DNA of 64,000 nt from Pseudomonas sp. S04. Lineage in GTDB: Bacteria > Pseudomonadota > Gammaproteobacteria > Pseudomonadales > Pseudomonadaceae. The DNA lies in NCBI RefSeq assembly GCF_009834545.1, contig NZ_CP019427.1:3726001-3790000 (forward strand), written 5' to 3'. Positions within the stretch are counted from its first letter, which is position 1, and the number at the start of each line of letters is the position of its first letter. The translations under genes and the position numbers were made by a program. Below the pieces are notes generated by a model that saw only the letters and a program-made list of their open reading frames with translations, had not been told where the DNA came from and did no database searches. Below are positions 8,556 to 16,994 of the stretch, one piece after another.

Positions 8556-8921
8556 GGACCGTATCCGGGCATCGTCATGACAGTGCTCGAAGGCAGTGCT
8601 AACGACATCAGCCAGCGTCTGCAAAATCGCGAAATCGACGTGGCCTTGCTTGATACCCGCCGCGTCGAAACCACCTGGGACTCAGTACTGCTTGGCACCG
8701 ATGCAATGGTGCTGTGCATGAACGGACAGCATCCGCTGGTCGGCCAACCCTTGCTCGAAGCGCACCAGTTACGGGACGAGGACATGCTGGTGTTTGATAA
8801 GACCTTTCTGCAACGTCATCTGCTCGATGCGTACTGTGGCGCCGACGGCGTGAAAGCTGACGCGTCAATGGATACTTGCCTTCGGCGAATCAGCGGTTTA
8901 TCGAGTGCGCCCCGCAATTGA
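8556..8921 (+). pseudogene. LysR-type regulator fragment
   Basis: The frame reads YPGIVMTVLEGSAND then LQNREIDVALLD, which is the start of the effector-binding domain of a LysR regulator (first strand and helix, then the D-A-L-L-D strand). There is no DNA-binding domain upstream and the reading frame loses family likeness near residue 110, so both ends are missing. It begins directly upstream of the dehydrogenase control region and is probably a decayed remnant, even though an internal ATG at 8577 leaves 114 open codons. Confidence 0.65.
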
Positions 8922-8935
8922 AGTTCGGTTCAGAT

Positions 8936-9012
8936 GTTATCCGCCCTTTTCGACTGTCAGCTTCGGGTCGAATTTAGCCAGTCTCGACAGGCAGAAAGCG
9001 GCCAATAGCAGC
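8936..9012 (+). repeat. Dispersed intergenic repeat, degenerate copy
   Basis: The pattern CAGCTTCGGGTCGAAT...GACAGGCAGAAAGCGGCCAATAGC recurs in degenerate form at about 10755-10800, 12970-13055, 20665-20694 and 22220-22275. It has inverted pieces such as CTGCCTGTC/GACAGGCAG. It is non-coding. I cannot assign it to a named family. Confidence 0.45.
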
Positions 9013-9086
9013 CCTTCTGATCGGTTGCTATTGGCAAAAAAGGTAGCCTTGGCCGACACCGACCTACGTGTCAGCAATGGGTCGCA

Positions 9087-10568
9087 CTACTTCGATACCA
9101 CCAGCGCCGGAGGCTGCCAGCTGCCTTTGCCAGCGGGAAGAATCGAAGGGGGTGCGGTCTTCGGCCAATAGAGGCGCATTACCAGAAAGACGGTGTCGTC
9201 AGGCGCGGGCAACCAGTTTGCCTCCTTAGCCTTGCCAGGGGAGTCTTTCTGGATGTACAGCGTCAGTGAGCCATCCGTGTTTTTCTTCATCGCCGACAGC
9301 ATCGGCGAATTGATCAGGTAACGGTTGAGCGGATTCTTGACCAGCAGTTGGCTCTTGCCGTCGTACATGGTCACTGACCAGAAGGCATTGACTGGCGGCA
9401 GTTTGCCGGCCGGGAAAGTCAGCGTGTACTTGCGCTTGCTAGTATCCAGCGTCTGGCCGGTGCCGTCGGTGCGCGTGTTGGGATACATCGCCTCGACGGC
9501 GTCGTTGCCGTAGAGGCCGCCTTTCGCGGCACCAGCACGCTTCAGCCAGTCGGCCTTGTAGAACGCTTGGTCGCCGAAGTACGCGCCTACGTTCCAGCCG
9601 TTGATTATCTTCGTGCCGCTCGCGAGGAACTTGTCGACCTTCTCGTCACCGGCCTTCATCCCGAGCAGGACCACAGCCTTGTGCTCGAGCGAGAGGTCCT
9701 TGAATTCGAAGGTGCGACCTGGTCCCACACCAATGCTCGCCAGCTTGGCCCGGATTTCCTGGTCGTCAACCGATGGCGGCACATACTCCATCGCGGCCGA
9801 CAGGTACTCGAAGAAGTTGGCCTTGATGCCTTCCGTCGTAGCCGGTACGAAATCAATCTTCGGCGCAGTGGGTGGCGCGGGTTGATGGAGGAAGGCGGAG
9901 AGCGGCTGGACCTTGTAGCCCGCTTGCACCTTCTCGACATTCGGCATGTCCTTGGCATTGTAGAGCTGAGTCCGAATGGCGCTCACGGCAAAGGGAGTGG
10001 TCGAGGTGAAGACTTTTTTGATGCCGGGAGGGGGCGCGCCTTTCCAATCGGGACCGACCACCATGTAGTCGCCCGCTTCGTTGCCAGTGGCACGGCTGCC
10101 GATGTAACCGTAGTTGTAAGTGTTGCCGTCGATCATCTGCACCGAGTAGTAACGCCGCTTGTCCACTGCCGGCACCGAGATAACCATCGGCTCCGCGCGC
10201 AGGTCCAGCCAGACAAACGAGTACGGGGTGTCGCTGTTCGGAGTGATGATGGCCGTGTCTTGGTAGGTGAAGACGCGAGGCTCGTTCTTGATCTGGTTGA
10301 ACGGCGCCTTGTATTGCGGGCCGCCCTTGTCCACAGCATATTCGTGCATCACGGCGTAGTTCATCACCAGCGGCAAGCCGTAGATAAAGCCTTCCTCGGC
10401 GATCGCCTTAGTCTGCTCGAGACTGGGTGCGGGTACGCCCTTGGCCACATCGGCCTTGTCTGCCTGCGTGATCGGATCGTTCTTGCTCGCACACCCCGCA
10501 AATAACGTTGAACCCACGACGACGAGTGCCGCAGCCATTGTCCAGCCCGGGTTTGACTTCCTGTTCAT
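9087..10568 (-). CDS. DUF1254/DUF1214 lipoprotein, copy A
   Basis: A 493-aa predicted lipoprotein: N-terminal signal with lipobox LFAGC (Cys26), then a DUF1254 domain (about 55-200, with ITPNSDTPYS and the ...RRYYSVQMIDGNTYNYGY region) and a DUF1214 domain at the C terminus (LPPVNAFWSVTMYDGKSQLL and INSPMLSAMKKNTDGSLTLYIQKDSPG). The biochemical function of these domains is not established. The ATG at 10568 follows GAGGTG at the same spacing as in the second copy; a GTG two codons earlier is less likely. Copy B at 16995-18473 on the other strand is about four-fifths identical by eye. No neighbouring enzyme gives a clue to the substrate. Confidence 0.85.
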   Translation of the reverse strand: MNRKSNPGWTMAAALVVVGSTLFAGCASKNDPITQADKADVAKGVPAPSLEQTKAIAEEGFIYGLPLVMNYAVMHEYAVDKGGPQYKAPFNQIKNEPRVFTYQDTAIITPNSDTPYSFVWLDLRAEPMVISVPAVDKRRYYSVQMIDGNTYNYGYIGSRATGNEAGDYMVVGPDWKGAPPPGIKKVFTSTTPFAVSAIRTQLYNAKDMPNVEKVQAGYKVQPLSAFLHQPAPPTAPKIDFVPATTEGIKANFFEYLSAAMEYVPPSVDDQEIRAKLASIGVGPGRTFEFKDLSLEHKAVVLLGMKAGDEKVDKFLASGTKIINGWNVGAYFGDQAFYKADWLKRAGAAKGGLYGNDAVEAMYPNTRTDGTGQTLDTSKRKYTLTFPAGKLPPVNAFWSVTMYDGKSQLLVKNPLNRYLINSPMLSAMKKNTDGSLTLYIQKDSPGKAKEANWLPAPDDTVFLVMRLYWPKTAPPSILPAGKGSWQPPALVVSK

Positions 10569-10983
10569 TTTCACCTCGTTGGTTTAGTGCAAGCTGGCAA
10601 GGTTTTTACTGATCGACTGGCATGCCCCCATCCACACACCCAAGGAGTGTAGATCACAGTAAGCCAACATCCCCTTGCGAGCTAAAGGCGCACAGTCAGC
10701 AAACTACTGTTATGTGTCCGATATCATTAATGACGGCTGCCTGCGACTGCTATGAGTCAGTTTCTGCCTCTCACCACAGGCAGAAAACGGTCAAGAGCGG
10801 TCGTTTGGGGAGGCTAATGGGTGTCCCCTTTTCCGTCCCCTTTTCCAGTTAATCAAGCCGGAAAAACGACCGGGCAGTCATTGAAAACCGATGACCCGTC
10901 GCATCTCTCCTGAGCGCTCGCGGGAGTGGCACCGGGTTCTCTGACTCAGGCATGATGTGAACCTGAGCTAACGGAGAGGCGCT
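10569..10983. other. Intergenic region between divergent genes
   Basis: These 415 bp separate the lipoprotein gene and the AraC gene. They contain one degenerate copy of the dispersed repeat (CTGCCTCTCACCACAGGCAGAAAACGGTC near 10765-10793). I see no supported gene and no clear promoter or operator. Confidence 0.6.
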
Positions 10984-11760
10984 ATGGGCAGTCACGACAA
11001 CCCAGCGGTTTCACTGGCCTTTCGTTCGTATTCGGGCCAAGTCGAACTGCACGATCACGACTTTCATCAGCTCGTGCTGCCGCAGTCCGGCTCCATGGAC
11101 ATCGAAGTCGACGGTCGGGGCGGCAAGGTCGACTGGAGTCAGGGCGTGGTAATTCCTGCCGGTGCTCGCCATGCGTTTCTGGCGCAAAAGACCAATACCT
11201 TTCTGGTGCTCGACGTGCCGGCGACGACCTTCGGCGGGCCCAAGAATGTCGACCTGTCGATCAGACTCCTGGCCGACAAACGCTTTTTCCCGGTACGCCC
11301 GGAAATCCGCCATTTACTCGATTACGCGAGCCGCAGCGCGCCCCTGCTGACCAGTTCACCTCAGGTTGCGGAGTCCTGGAGTACTTTGCTGCTGTCTTCG
11401 CTGACGCTACCGCCCGGAATCATCCCTGAGCATGGTCAGTTCACCCTGGCACGGGCTCTCGCTTACATCGAAAGCCATCTGGACAGCCGGCTCAGCGCCA
11501 TGGAGATTGCACGGGTGGCAGGTACCAGCGAGCGGCGACTCTACGTGCTGTTCGCTCGGCATTTGAAGAGCACGCCTTTTGCGCATATCGCCACCTTGCG
11601 CCTCAACTGTGCCATCGACTTGCTGTGTGAAACCGCGCTGTCGATCACCGAGATCGCCCACCGCGTCGGTTATGCCGATCAAAGCGCACTCACCCACGCC
11701 CTGAAAAAGAACCGCGACCTGACCCCGGCCGCGGTGCGCCGAAGTTCGCGGGTAAGGTGA
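10984..11760 (+). CDS. AraC-family regulator with N-terminal cupin
   Basis: A 258-aa transcription regulator. The N-terminal half is a cupin-type sensor (LHDHDFHQLVLPQSGSMDIE with the H-x-H pattern, and GVVIPAGARHAF). The C-terminal third is the AraC double helix-turn-helix (LSAMEIARVAGTSERRLYVLF and ITEIAHRVGYADQSALTHAL). The ATG follows GGAGAGG. A drug/metabolite exporter gene follows 104 bp downstream in the same direction, a common pairing in which the regulator controls the exporter. The effector is unknown. Confidence 0.88.
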   Translation: MGSHDNPAVSLAFRSYSGQVELHDHDFHQLVLPQSGSMDIEVDGRGGKVDWSQGVVIPAGARHAFLAQKTNTFLVLDVPATTFGGPKNVDLSIRLLADKRFFPVRPEIRHLLDYASRSAPLLTSSPQVAESWSTLLLSSLTLPPGIIPEHGQFTLARALAYIESHLDSRLSAMEIARVAGTSERRLYVLFARHLKSTPFAHIATLRLNCAIDLLCETALSITEIAHRVGYADQSALTHALKKNRDLTPAAVRRSSRVR

Positions 11761-11864
11761 ATCCGGCAGGCCTGAACAAATCTTCAGCAGTGCTCATCAA
11801 TACCCGCCCGGCCGGACCTTTCTATCATTGCCCCACTGACAAGGATAAATCAGACGGGGCGTAG

Positions 11865-12803
11865 ATGACCGAAGCGACGCACACTGCCAAAACACAGGTG
11901 TCTGTCAGAGCCGCAGCCTCGGCCACCGCCATCGGCGTGATCGCGGTGTTGCTGTGGTCATGCCTGGCGTTGCTGACCAGCCTCACCGAAGGCATTCCAC
12001 CCTTCCAACTGCTGACCCTGAGTTTTGCCGTCGCGTTTGTGGCGAGCCTGTGCATCCTCGGCCGCAACGGCATGGCGGGGTTTCGCAGTTGGCGTCAGCC
12101 CTGGTCGGTATGGGCGGTCGGTTTTCTCGGGATATTCGCCTACCACGCGCTGTATTTTTTCGCCCTCAAGGCTGCCCCGGCTACCGAGGCGAGCCTGATC
12201 GCCTACCTGTGGCCATTGTTGATTGTGCTGCTCTCGGCCTTCAGCGCGGGGGAACGGCTGCGCAAACGCCAATTGCTCGGCGCGTTGCTGGGGTTGGCCG
12301 GTACGGCGTTCATCATGCAACAGCGCGCCTCGGGTGAAGCCGCCGCCATGCCGGTAGCCGGCTACCTGGCCGCCTTCGCCTGCGCGCTGGTCTGGTCGTC
12401 CTATTCGGTGATCAACCGCCGCTTCAGCGACGTGCCAAGCAGCATCATTGGTGGTATCTGTGGCCTCGTCGCAGTGGCCGGCCTGGTCTGCCATCTGGCG
12501 TTTGAAACCGCGGTCATTCCAAGCACCGGGCAATGGGCGGCCATCGTCGGTCTTGGTCTGGGGCCGGTGGGCCTGGCGTTTTTCGCCTGGGACCACGCCA
12601 CCAAGCACGGCAGCCTGGCGATGCTCGGCGCTCTCTCCTATCTGGCCCCTCTGATCTCGACCCTGCTGCTGGTGGCCATAGGGCAAAGCCATGCCAGCCC
12701 GATCCTGATTATTCCCGCACTGCTGATTATCGTCGGCGCCGGTATCGCCACCTCGCGAACAGGCCAGCCCAACGCCGACATCACTGTTGTAAAGGAGCTG
12801 TGA
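11865..12803 (+). CDS. EamA/DMT-family exporter
   Basis: A 312-aa inner-membrane protein with about ten hydrophobic segments arranged as two EamA repeats. The first repeat includes the ALYFFALKAAPATEASLIAYLWPL region and the second the GPVGLAFFAWDHATKHGSLAML region; the latter is typical of aromatic amino-acid or metabolite exporters near YddG. It follows the AraC regulator and probably forms its target. The substrate cannot be predicted. The ATG at 11865 has a G-rich but non-canonical ribosome site. Confidence 0.85.
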   Translation: MTEATHTAKTQVSVRAAASATAIGVIAVLLWSCLALLTSLTEGIPPFQLLTLSFAVAFVASLCILGRNGMAGFRSWRQPWSVWAVGFLGIFAYHALYFFALKAAPATEASLIAYLWPLLIVLLSAFSAGERLRKRQLLGALLGLAGTAFIMQQRASGEAAAMPVAGYLAAFACALVWSSYSVINRRFSDVPSSIIGGICGLVAVAGLVCHLAFETAVIPSTGQWAAIVGLGLGPVGLAFFAWDHATKHGSLAMLGALSYLAPLISTLLLVAIGQSHASPILIIPALLIIVGAGIATSRTGQPNADITVVKEL

Positions 12804-12804
12804 G

Positions 12805-12882
12805 ATGGACCTGATTGCCTCTGAAGGCGCCATAAGAATTCAACGCGACCTGCCACGGTTCAGCGTGGCGCCCACTCGATAA
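12805..12882 (+). pseudogene. Possible 25-codon gene remnant after the exporter
   Basis: An ATG at 12805 starts two bases after the exporter stop and is preceded by AAAGGAG, so translation is likely. The frame reads MDLIASEGAIRIQRDLPRF and stops after 25 codons. It looks like the first codons of a former downstream operon gene cut off by rearrangement. I do not recognise the family, so it could also be a genuine short peptide. Confidence 0.4.
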
Positions 12883-13206
12883 CCGTCCCATCATGCTGTG
12901 TGATCCCCCGCCGGCCAATGAAGCAATTTTGCCGCAGGCCAGAAAGGGGAGCTACTTTTTCAACAGAGTCGGCCGTTCTCTGCCTGTCACCACCGGCAGC
13001 TTTGGCTCGATTTCCGCCAGTTGCGCCAAGCAGAAAACGGCCAACAGCGGACTCTCACAATCGACTTTTCCAAGCCCACTGCGAGCAATTGAAGCGGGTC
13101 TGCCAGTACGCCCCCCATACAACCTCTTGGTGGAACACACAGCTCCGCCCTTCTTCGCCCCTCAGGCCCAATGATAGAATTTTCTTTTGAAAAAGGAGTT
13201 TCATCT
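12883..13206. other. Intergenic region with dispersed repeat
   Basis: The region contains a copy of the dispersed repeat (CTGCCTGTCACCACCGGCAG at 12982-13001, then AAGCAGAAAACGGCCAACAGCGG). Apart from this I see nothing that looks coding. The ribosome site AAAAGGAG for the next gene is at 13191-13198. Confidence 0.55.
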
Positions 13207-13587
13207 GTGGACGCTGGAAAAAAGAGTTGCCCTTACTGCGCGGAAGCCATCATGGCTGAAGCCATTTTGTGCAAACACTGCCGATCCGACCTAAGGCAGA
13301 AAACACCAACCCCGCCCTGGGGGCCGCTATCATCAGTAACGAGAATGGGCCCGGCCAGCAAGGTCCTCGTCGGCAGCGTTATCGCCATCGCCTTGTATTT
13401 GGCTTTCGGTTTTGTTGTCAGTAACAGCTCGCAGGACAAGGAAATAATCCAGGCCCGAGAGGCCAGCGAACTATGCCGTCAGCAAGTAGACAGCTACTCT
13501 GGCCCGGAAGTCGGCAAAACCATTATTGAAGAAACCTGTCGAAAGCTTGAAGACGAATTGCGCAAGGGTTTTGGCCACGCGCCATAG
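13207..13587 (+). CDS. Zinc-ribbon protein with one membrane segment
   Basis: A 126-aa protein of unknown role. The N terminus has a double-zinc-ribbon half, CPYC-x10-CKHC, then a linker rich in Pro, a single hydrophobic segment (KVLVGSVIAIALYLAFGFVV) and a charged tail with two cysteines. The zinc ribbon would be cytoplasmic. I prefer the GTG at 13207, eight bases after AGGAG, over an earlier in-frame ATG at 13171 that has no ribosome site. The neighbouring small gene follows closely. Codon use is less GC-rich than in the surrounding genes. Confidence 0.7.
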   Translation: MDAGKKSCPYCAEAIMAEAILCKHCRSDLRQKTPTPPWGPLSSVTRMGPASKVLVGSVIAIALYLAFGFVVSNSSQDKEIIQAREASELCRQQVDSYSGPEVGKTIIEETCRKLEDELRKGFGHAP

Positions 13588-13597
13588 GCGAGGCCGA

Positions 13598-13816
13598 TTG
13601 AAAGAACCCTACGCTTATGTGAGGGAAGACGCGGCTTCGATGCCAGAAGTGCTCGACAAGCTTGATCAGTGGCTAGCTCAGTTCGGCAAACGTTATCTTC
13701 ACCTGGACTGCACAGGTGACAATTACGAAGGTGTGATAGTTGACACTGAGCGGCTGGAAGAAGTTATCGAGTTGGCTGGACGAGCTGGAATCAAAGCCAG
13801 TTTTGAGAGCTTCTAG
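13598..13816 (+). CDS. Small hypothetical protein
   Basis: A 72-aa acidic protein starting probably at a TTG (13598) after GAGG. The reading frame is open further upstream, but that part overlaps the zinc-ribbon gene in another frame. The sequence (KEPYAYVREDAASMPEVLDKL, then YLHLDCTGDNYEGVIVDTERL) looks like a genuine small folded protein, with an alternating hydrophobic pattern. I do not recognise a family. It lies 10 bp after the preceding gene and may be co-transcribed. Confidence 0.5.
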   Translation: MKEPYAYVREDAASMPEVLDKLDQWLAQFGKRYLHLDCTGDNYEGVIVDTERLEEVIELAGRAGIKASFESF

Positions 13817-13861
13817 CGCTGCAATAGAGAGCCCGGCGCAGGTCAGTCGCGAGAACTCAAA

Positions 13862-15184
13862 CTAATAGCCGCAGGCGACTCTGACTTTTTCCAGGGCGAG
13901 TTCAAGCGTTGCAACAGGCACCGATCCCAGCGCCACGCGCAGCGCATTAGGCGCATGGGAGGCCGCAGAAAACGGCTCTGCTGTCGTCACCAGGATGTTG
14001 TCGCGGCGCAATGCGGCAGCAATGCTCTCGGCCCGCATGTCTTCGGGCAACGGCAGCCACAGGAAGTAGGCGTTTGGATGGGCGAGCAGGTTGATGCCGG
14101 CGAAAATGCGGCGGGCCAGTCGTTGCCTATGCGCGGCGTCTTTGCGCTTCAATTGTTCCAGGTCATCCACCACACCTTCTTCGATCCAGCGACACGCCAG
14201 TTCGACGGTGAGCGATGGCGAACTCCAGGTGGAGGCTCGCACGGCTTGCTCGAGCGCTGGGATCAGCGATACAGGCGCTGCGATGAAGCCGATACGCAAG
14301 CCCGAGGCGACGCTTTTGGAAAGGCCGGAAACGTAGATCGTGCGATTCGGTGCGAGCATGAACAACGGCTTCGGCGCCGGCTCGGCTAGAAACGCATAGG
14401 CGCCGTCCTCGATCAAAGCAAAATCGTGTTCCTCGGCCAGCGCTACCAAGCGTTTGCGGTCGGCGGCCGGCATGATCGATCCCAGGGGATTGTGCAGGGT
14501 CGGCATCGCATAAAACGCGCGCACAGGACGCCGCTTGCAACTTGCCGCGAGCGCGTCGAGATTGGTCTTGCCATCAGCCAACGGTATAGGCAGAAGTTCA
14601 ATGCGATGGGCGACGGCCAGCGCTTTGATGCCCGGGTAGGTGAGCGCGTCGACCGCGAGTACATCGCCCGGTTTGAGTAGCGCCATCATCGCGAGCGCCA
14701 GCCCTTGCTGCGCGCCATTGACGATCAACACTTGTGATCCGGGGACGCGTATCCCTCGATTGCGCAGGTGTTTCGCCGCGATTTCTCGTTCATGCGCACG
14801 CCCACCATGGGGGGCGTTGCGCAACAAGGCGTCCAGATCGCCCGACAATGCGAGGCTGCGCAGTGCCTGCCTCAGCAACTCGGCTTGTCCGGGAACCGCT
14901 GGACTATTGAAGGCCAGGTCAATTATTCCAGCGTCGGATGCCGGTTGCAGACCAAGGTCGCGTGGCACAGAGGTGTCGCGCACGAAGGTGCCACGGCCCA
15001 TTTCACCCACCACCAGGCCCATCGATTCCAACGTGCGGTAGACCCGCGCGGCTGTCGCAAGCGCAATCCCATGTTCGCCCATCAAGCTGCGTACCGTCGG
15101 CAGTTGGGTTCCAGGGCGCAAACGTCCGCTGCGAATATTTTCCGCTAGCTGGTCAGCAATGGTTTTGTAGCGCGGCATCGTCAT
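13862..15184 (-). CDS. MocR-type regulator (GntR HTH fused to aminotransferase-like domain)
   Basis: A 440-aa MocR regulator. The N-terminal winged helix (about 1-75: TIADQLAENIRSGRLRPGTQ, LPTVRSLMGEHGI) is of the GntR type. The rest is a fold-type I aminotransferase-like domain with the PLP-site motif YVSGLSKSVASGLRIG, in which the lysine of SKS is the expected Schiff-base residue. Such proteins sense PLP, amino acids or amines. It is divergent from the VOC-LysE pair across 128 bp and most likely controls it. An in-frame ATG at 15178 is an alternative start. Confidence 0.88.
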   Translation of the reverse strand: MTMPRYKTIADQLAENIRSGRLRPGTQLPTVRSLMGEHGIALATAARVYRTLESMGLVVGEMGRGTFVRDTSVPRDLGLQPASDAGIIDLAFNSPAVPGQAELLRQALRSLALSGDLDALLRNAPHGGRAHEREIAAKHLRNRGIRVPGSQVLIVNGAQQGLALAMMALLKPGDVLAVDALTYPGIKALAVAHRIELLPIPLADGKTNLDALAASCKRRPVRAFYAMPTLHNPLGSIMPAADRKRLVALAEEHDFALIEDGAYAFLAEPAPKPLFMLAPNRTIYVSGLSKSVASGLRIGFIAAPVSLIPALEQAVRASTWSSPSLTVELACRWIEEGVVDDLEQLKRKDAAHRQRLARRIFAGINLLAHPNAYFLWLPLPEDMRAESIAAALRRDNILVTTAEPFSAASHAPNALRVALGSVPVATLELALEKVRVACGY

Positions 15185-15312
15185 TCAATGTACCTAGAAC
15201 AATTCTTTGTGTGTATCAGGTGCCGAGCGTAGGCTCCACTACCACACAAAACAAGGAGGCGAGTTCGGCACGCAGGACACAACCGTTCCAGTGGCGTCGA
15301 ATCGATTGAGAG

Positions 15313-15723
15313 ATGTTCAGTCACGTTACTGTGGGATGCACCGACCTCGAAACAGCTGCGGCTTTTTATGACGCCGTGCTTGCGCCACTCGGGCTGATCC
15401 GCCGCGCGGTGACCCCGGATGGAGGCCCCGCCTCGGCTTGCTGGGTGCATCCGACGCGCACACTGCCGAGGTTCTATGTCTATTTGCCGCGTGATGGCCT
15501 TGCGGCCACGGCGGGCAATGGCAGCATGCTCGCGTTTCATGCCGAGACGCCTGACAGGGTACGCGCGGCGTACACCGCGGGGATTCTCCAGGGCGGTACT
15601 GATGAAGGTACTCCGGGTGAGCGGCCCTGGTATGGCGAGGGCTACTACGGTGCCTACCTGCGCGACCCTGATGGCAACAAGCTGCACATCGTCTATCGCG
15701 GCGATCTGGAGCACACATGGTAG
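15313..15723 (+). CDS. VOC-family (glyoxalase-like) protein
   Basis: A 136-aa protein with the vicinal oxygen chelate fold: HVTVGCTDLETAAAFYDAVLAPLGL at the N terminus (shown in part) and AYLRDPDGNKLHIVYRG at the C terminus, with His and Glu-like metal-ligand positions partly conserved. It may be a dioxygenase-, lyase- or resistance-type VOC protein; sequence alone does not decide. Its last codons overlap the ATG of the LysE-type exporter (7 bp), so the two are co-translated and under the divergent MocR regulator. Confidence 0.85.
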   Translation: MFSHVTVGCTDLETAAAFYDAVLAPLGLIRRAVTPDGGPASACWVHPTRTLPRFYVYLPRDGLAATAGNGSMLAFHAETPDRVRAAYTAGILQGGTDEGTPGERPWYGEGYYGAYLRDPDGNKLHIVYRGDLEHTW

Positions 15724-16346
15724 AGCCATCGACGCTGCTGCTGTTCGCGGGGGCGGTGTTGCTGTTGCTGATGTCTCCCGGCCCCAACATGGCCTTCGTG
15801 ATTGCGCACGGCGCGAGCTACGGCTGGCGTGGCGGCGTCGTTGCTGCATTGGGAATAGGCGCAGCTGACCTGGTATTGACCGCGCTCACCGCAGCCGGTC
15901 TCACGGCCGCAATAGCACAGTGGCCACCGTCGTTCGACCTGATCCGCTGGGCCGGCGCGCTCTATCTGCTCTGGATGGCCTGGAAGGCCATACGGGCGCA
16001 TGCCGGCCTGCCACCACACTCCGCTATCCAGGCCTCGCTGACGTCGGTGTTCATCCGGGCGCTGCTGAACTCTTTGCTCAACCCGAAAGCGCTGCTGTTC
16101 TTCATGGTGTTTTTGCCGCAGTTCGTTGTTCAGGGCAGCTCTACGGTGGCACAGCAAATCGTGGTACTGGGGCTGGTGTTGACCCTGGTCGCGAGCGTTT
16201 TCCACATCGCGCTGGGCCTGGTCGGGGGAGTCATCCGCGGTTACGTGTCCGACAAGAGCCAGTCCGCGAAGTGGCAGTCGCGGGGCCTGGCATTGGTATT
16301 GGTGTTGCTTGCGGCTCGCCTGGTGTTTACCTCGCGGCCGGCATGA
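15717..16346 (+). CDS. LysE/RhtB-family amino-acid exporter
   Basis: A 209-aa inner-membrane exporter with about six hydrophobic segments. The N-terminal signature SPGPNMAFVIAHGASYG and the central NPKALLFFMVFLPQFV motif are those of LysE/RhtB translocators, which export amino acids or related compounds. It overlaps the VOC gene and is probably regulated by the divergent MocR protein, which suggests an amino-acid or amine ligand. The substrate is not known. Confidence 0.88.
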   Translation: MVEPSTLLLFAGAVLLLLMSPGPNMAFVIAHGASYGWRGGVVAALGIGAADLVLTALTAAGLTAAIAQWPPSFDLIRWAGALYLLWMAWKAIRAHAGLPPHSAIQASLTSVFIRALLNSLLNPKALLFFMVFLPQFVVQGSSTVAQQIVVLGLVLTLVASVFHIALGLVGGVIRGYVSDKSQSAKWQSRGLALVLVLLAARLVFTSRPA

Positions 16347-16365
16347 ATCTGGCCGACAGGCTTGT

Positions 16366-16812
16366 TCAAGTGTCGCCTAGCGGCATGATGTGAGTGGCAT
16401 GGACATCCTCTGTTCGCACGAAACCGCAGTGCAGGTAAAACGCGTCTCCTGAGGGCGTATCGGTGCTCAGACGCACGCTCTGAAAGCGCAGAGCGGCATG
16501 TGCGACCAGCGCTTTTACTAGCCTTTGACCGACGTGGTGCCCCCTTGAAGATGCTGCGACGTAAACCCGTCGCAGCCTTGCCGTATTGGTCTGGCCATAG
16601 GGATCAACTGAAAGGCCGCCGATGCCTATCAGTTGCTGGTCGAAATACGCCGCCATGAGACATTCCCCGGGTGCATCGAAGCGATTTGCCCCGCAGTGCC
16701 ATTCGCCAATCAGCCGAGTAAGAAATCTGAAACCCTCTCCAACGGCCTCTTTTTCCAAGGCCAGGATCTGTGGCGGCAGGTGCGTGATGTGGTGAATCTC
16801 GACTGGTTTCAT
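16366..16812 (-). CDS. GNAT-family N-acetyltransferase
   Basis: A 148-aa acetyltransferase with the GNAT core: a beta strand GIGGLSVDP, the LRRVYVAASSRGHHVGQRLVKALVAHA region carrying an acetyl-CoA pyrophosphate loop (R-G-x-x-V-G), and the C-terminal YLHCGFVRTED strand. The substrate is unknown. It is convergent with the LysE exporter with a 19-bp gap and shares no operon with its neighbours. Confidence 0.85.
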   Translation of the reverse strand: MKPVEIHHITHLPPQILALEKEAVGEGFRFLTRLIGEWHCGANRFDAPGECLMAAYFDQQLIGIGGLSVDPYGQTNTARLRRVYVAASSRGHHVGQRLVKALVAHAALRFQSVRLSTDTPSGDAFYLHCGFVRTEDVHATHIMPLGDT

Positions 16813-16994
16813 GCATCGTCCTTGATTCGGGGTTAAAGGGTTTCGGCTGATCTACACTCCCTGGGCGGCTGAGTTGGCGCTTTACCGCCGGATTTACTTA
16901 GTCGGGAGACAATCCTGGGTTTCAGTTGGGCTGCGATCTGGATGGGAGCCTGAACACTCACGGCAATTGCTTGCTCAACACTGACGAGGTGCAA

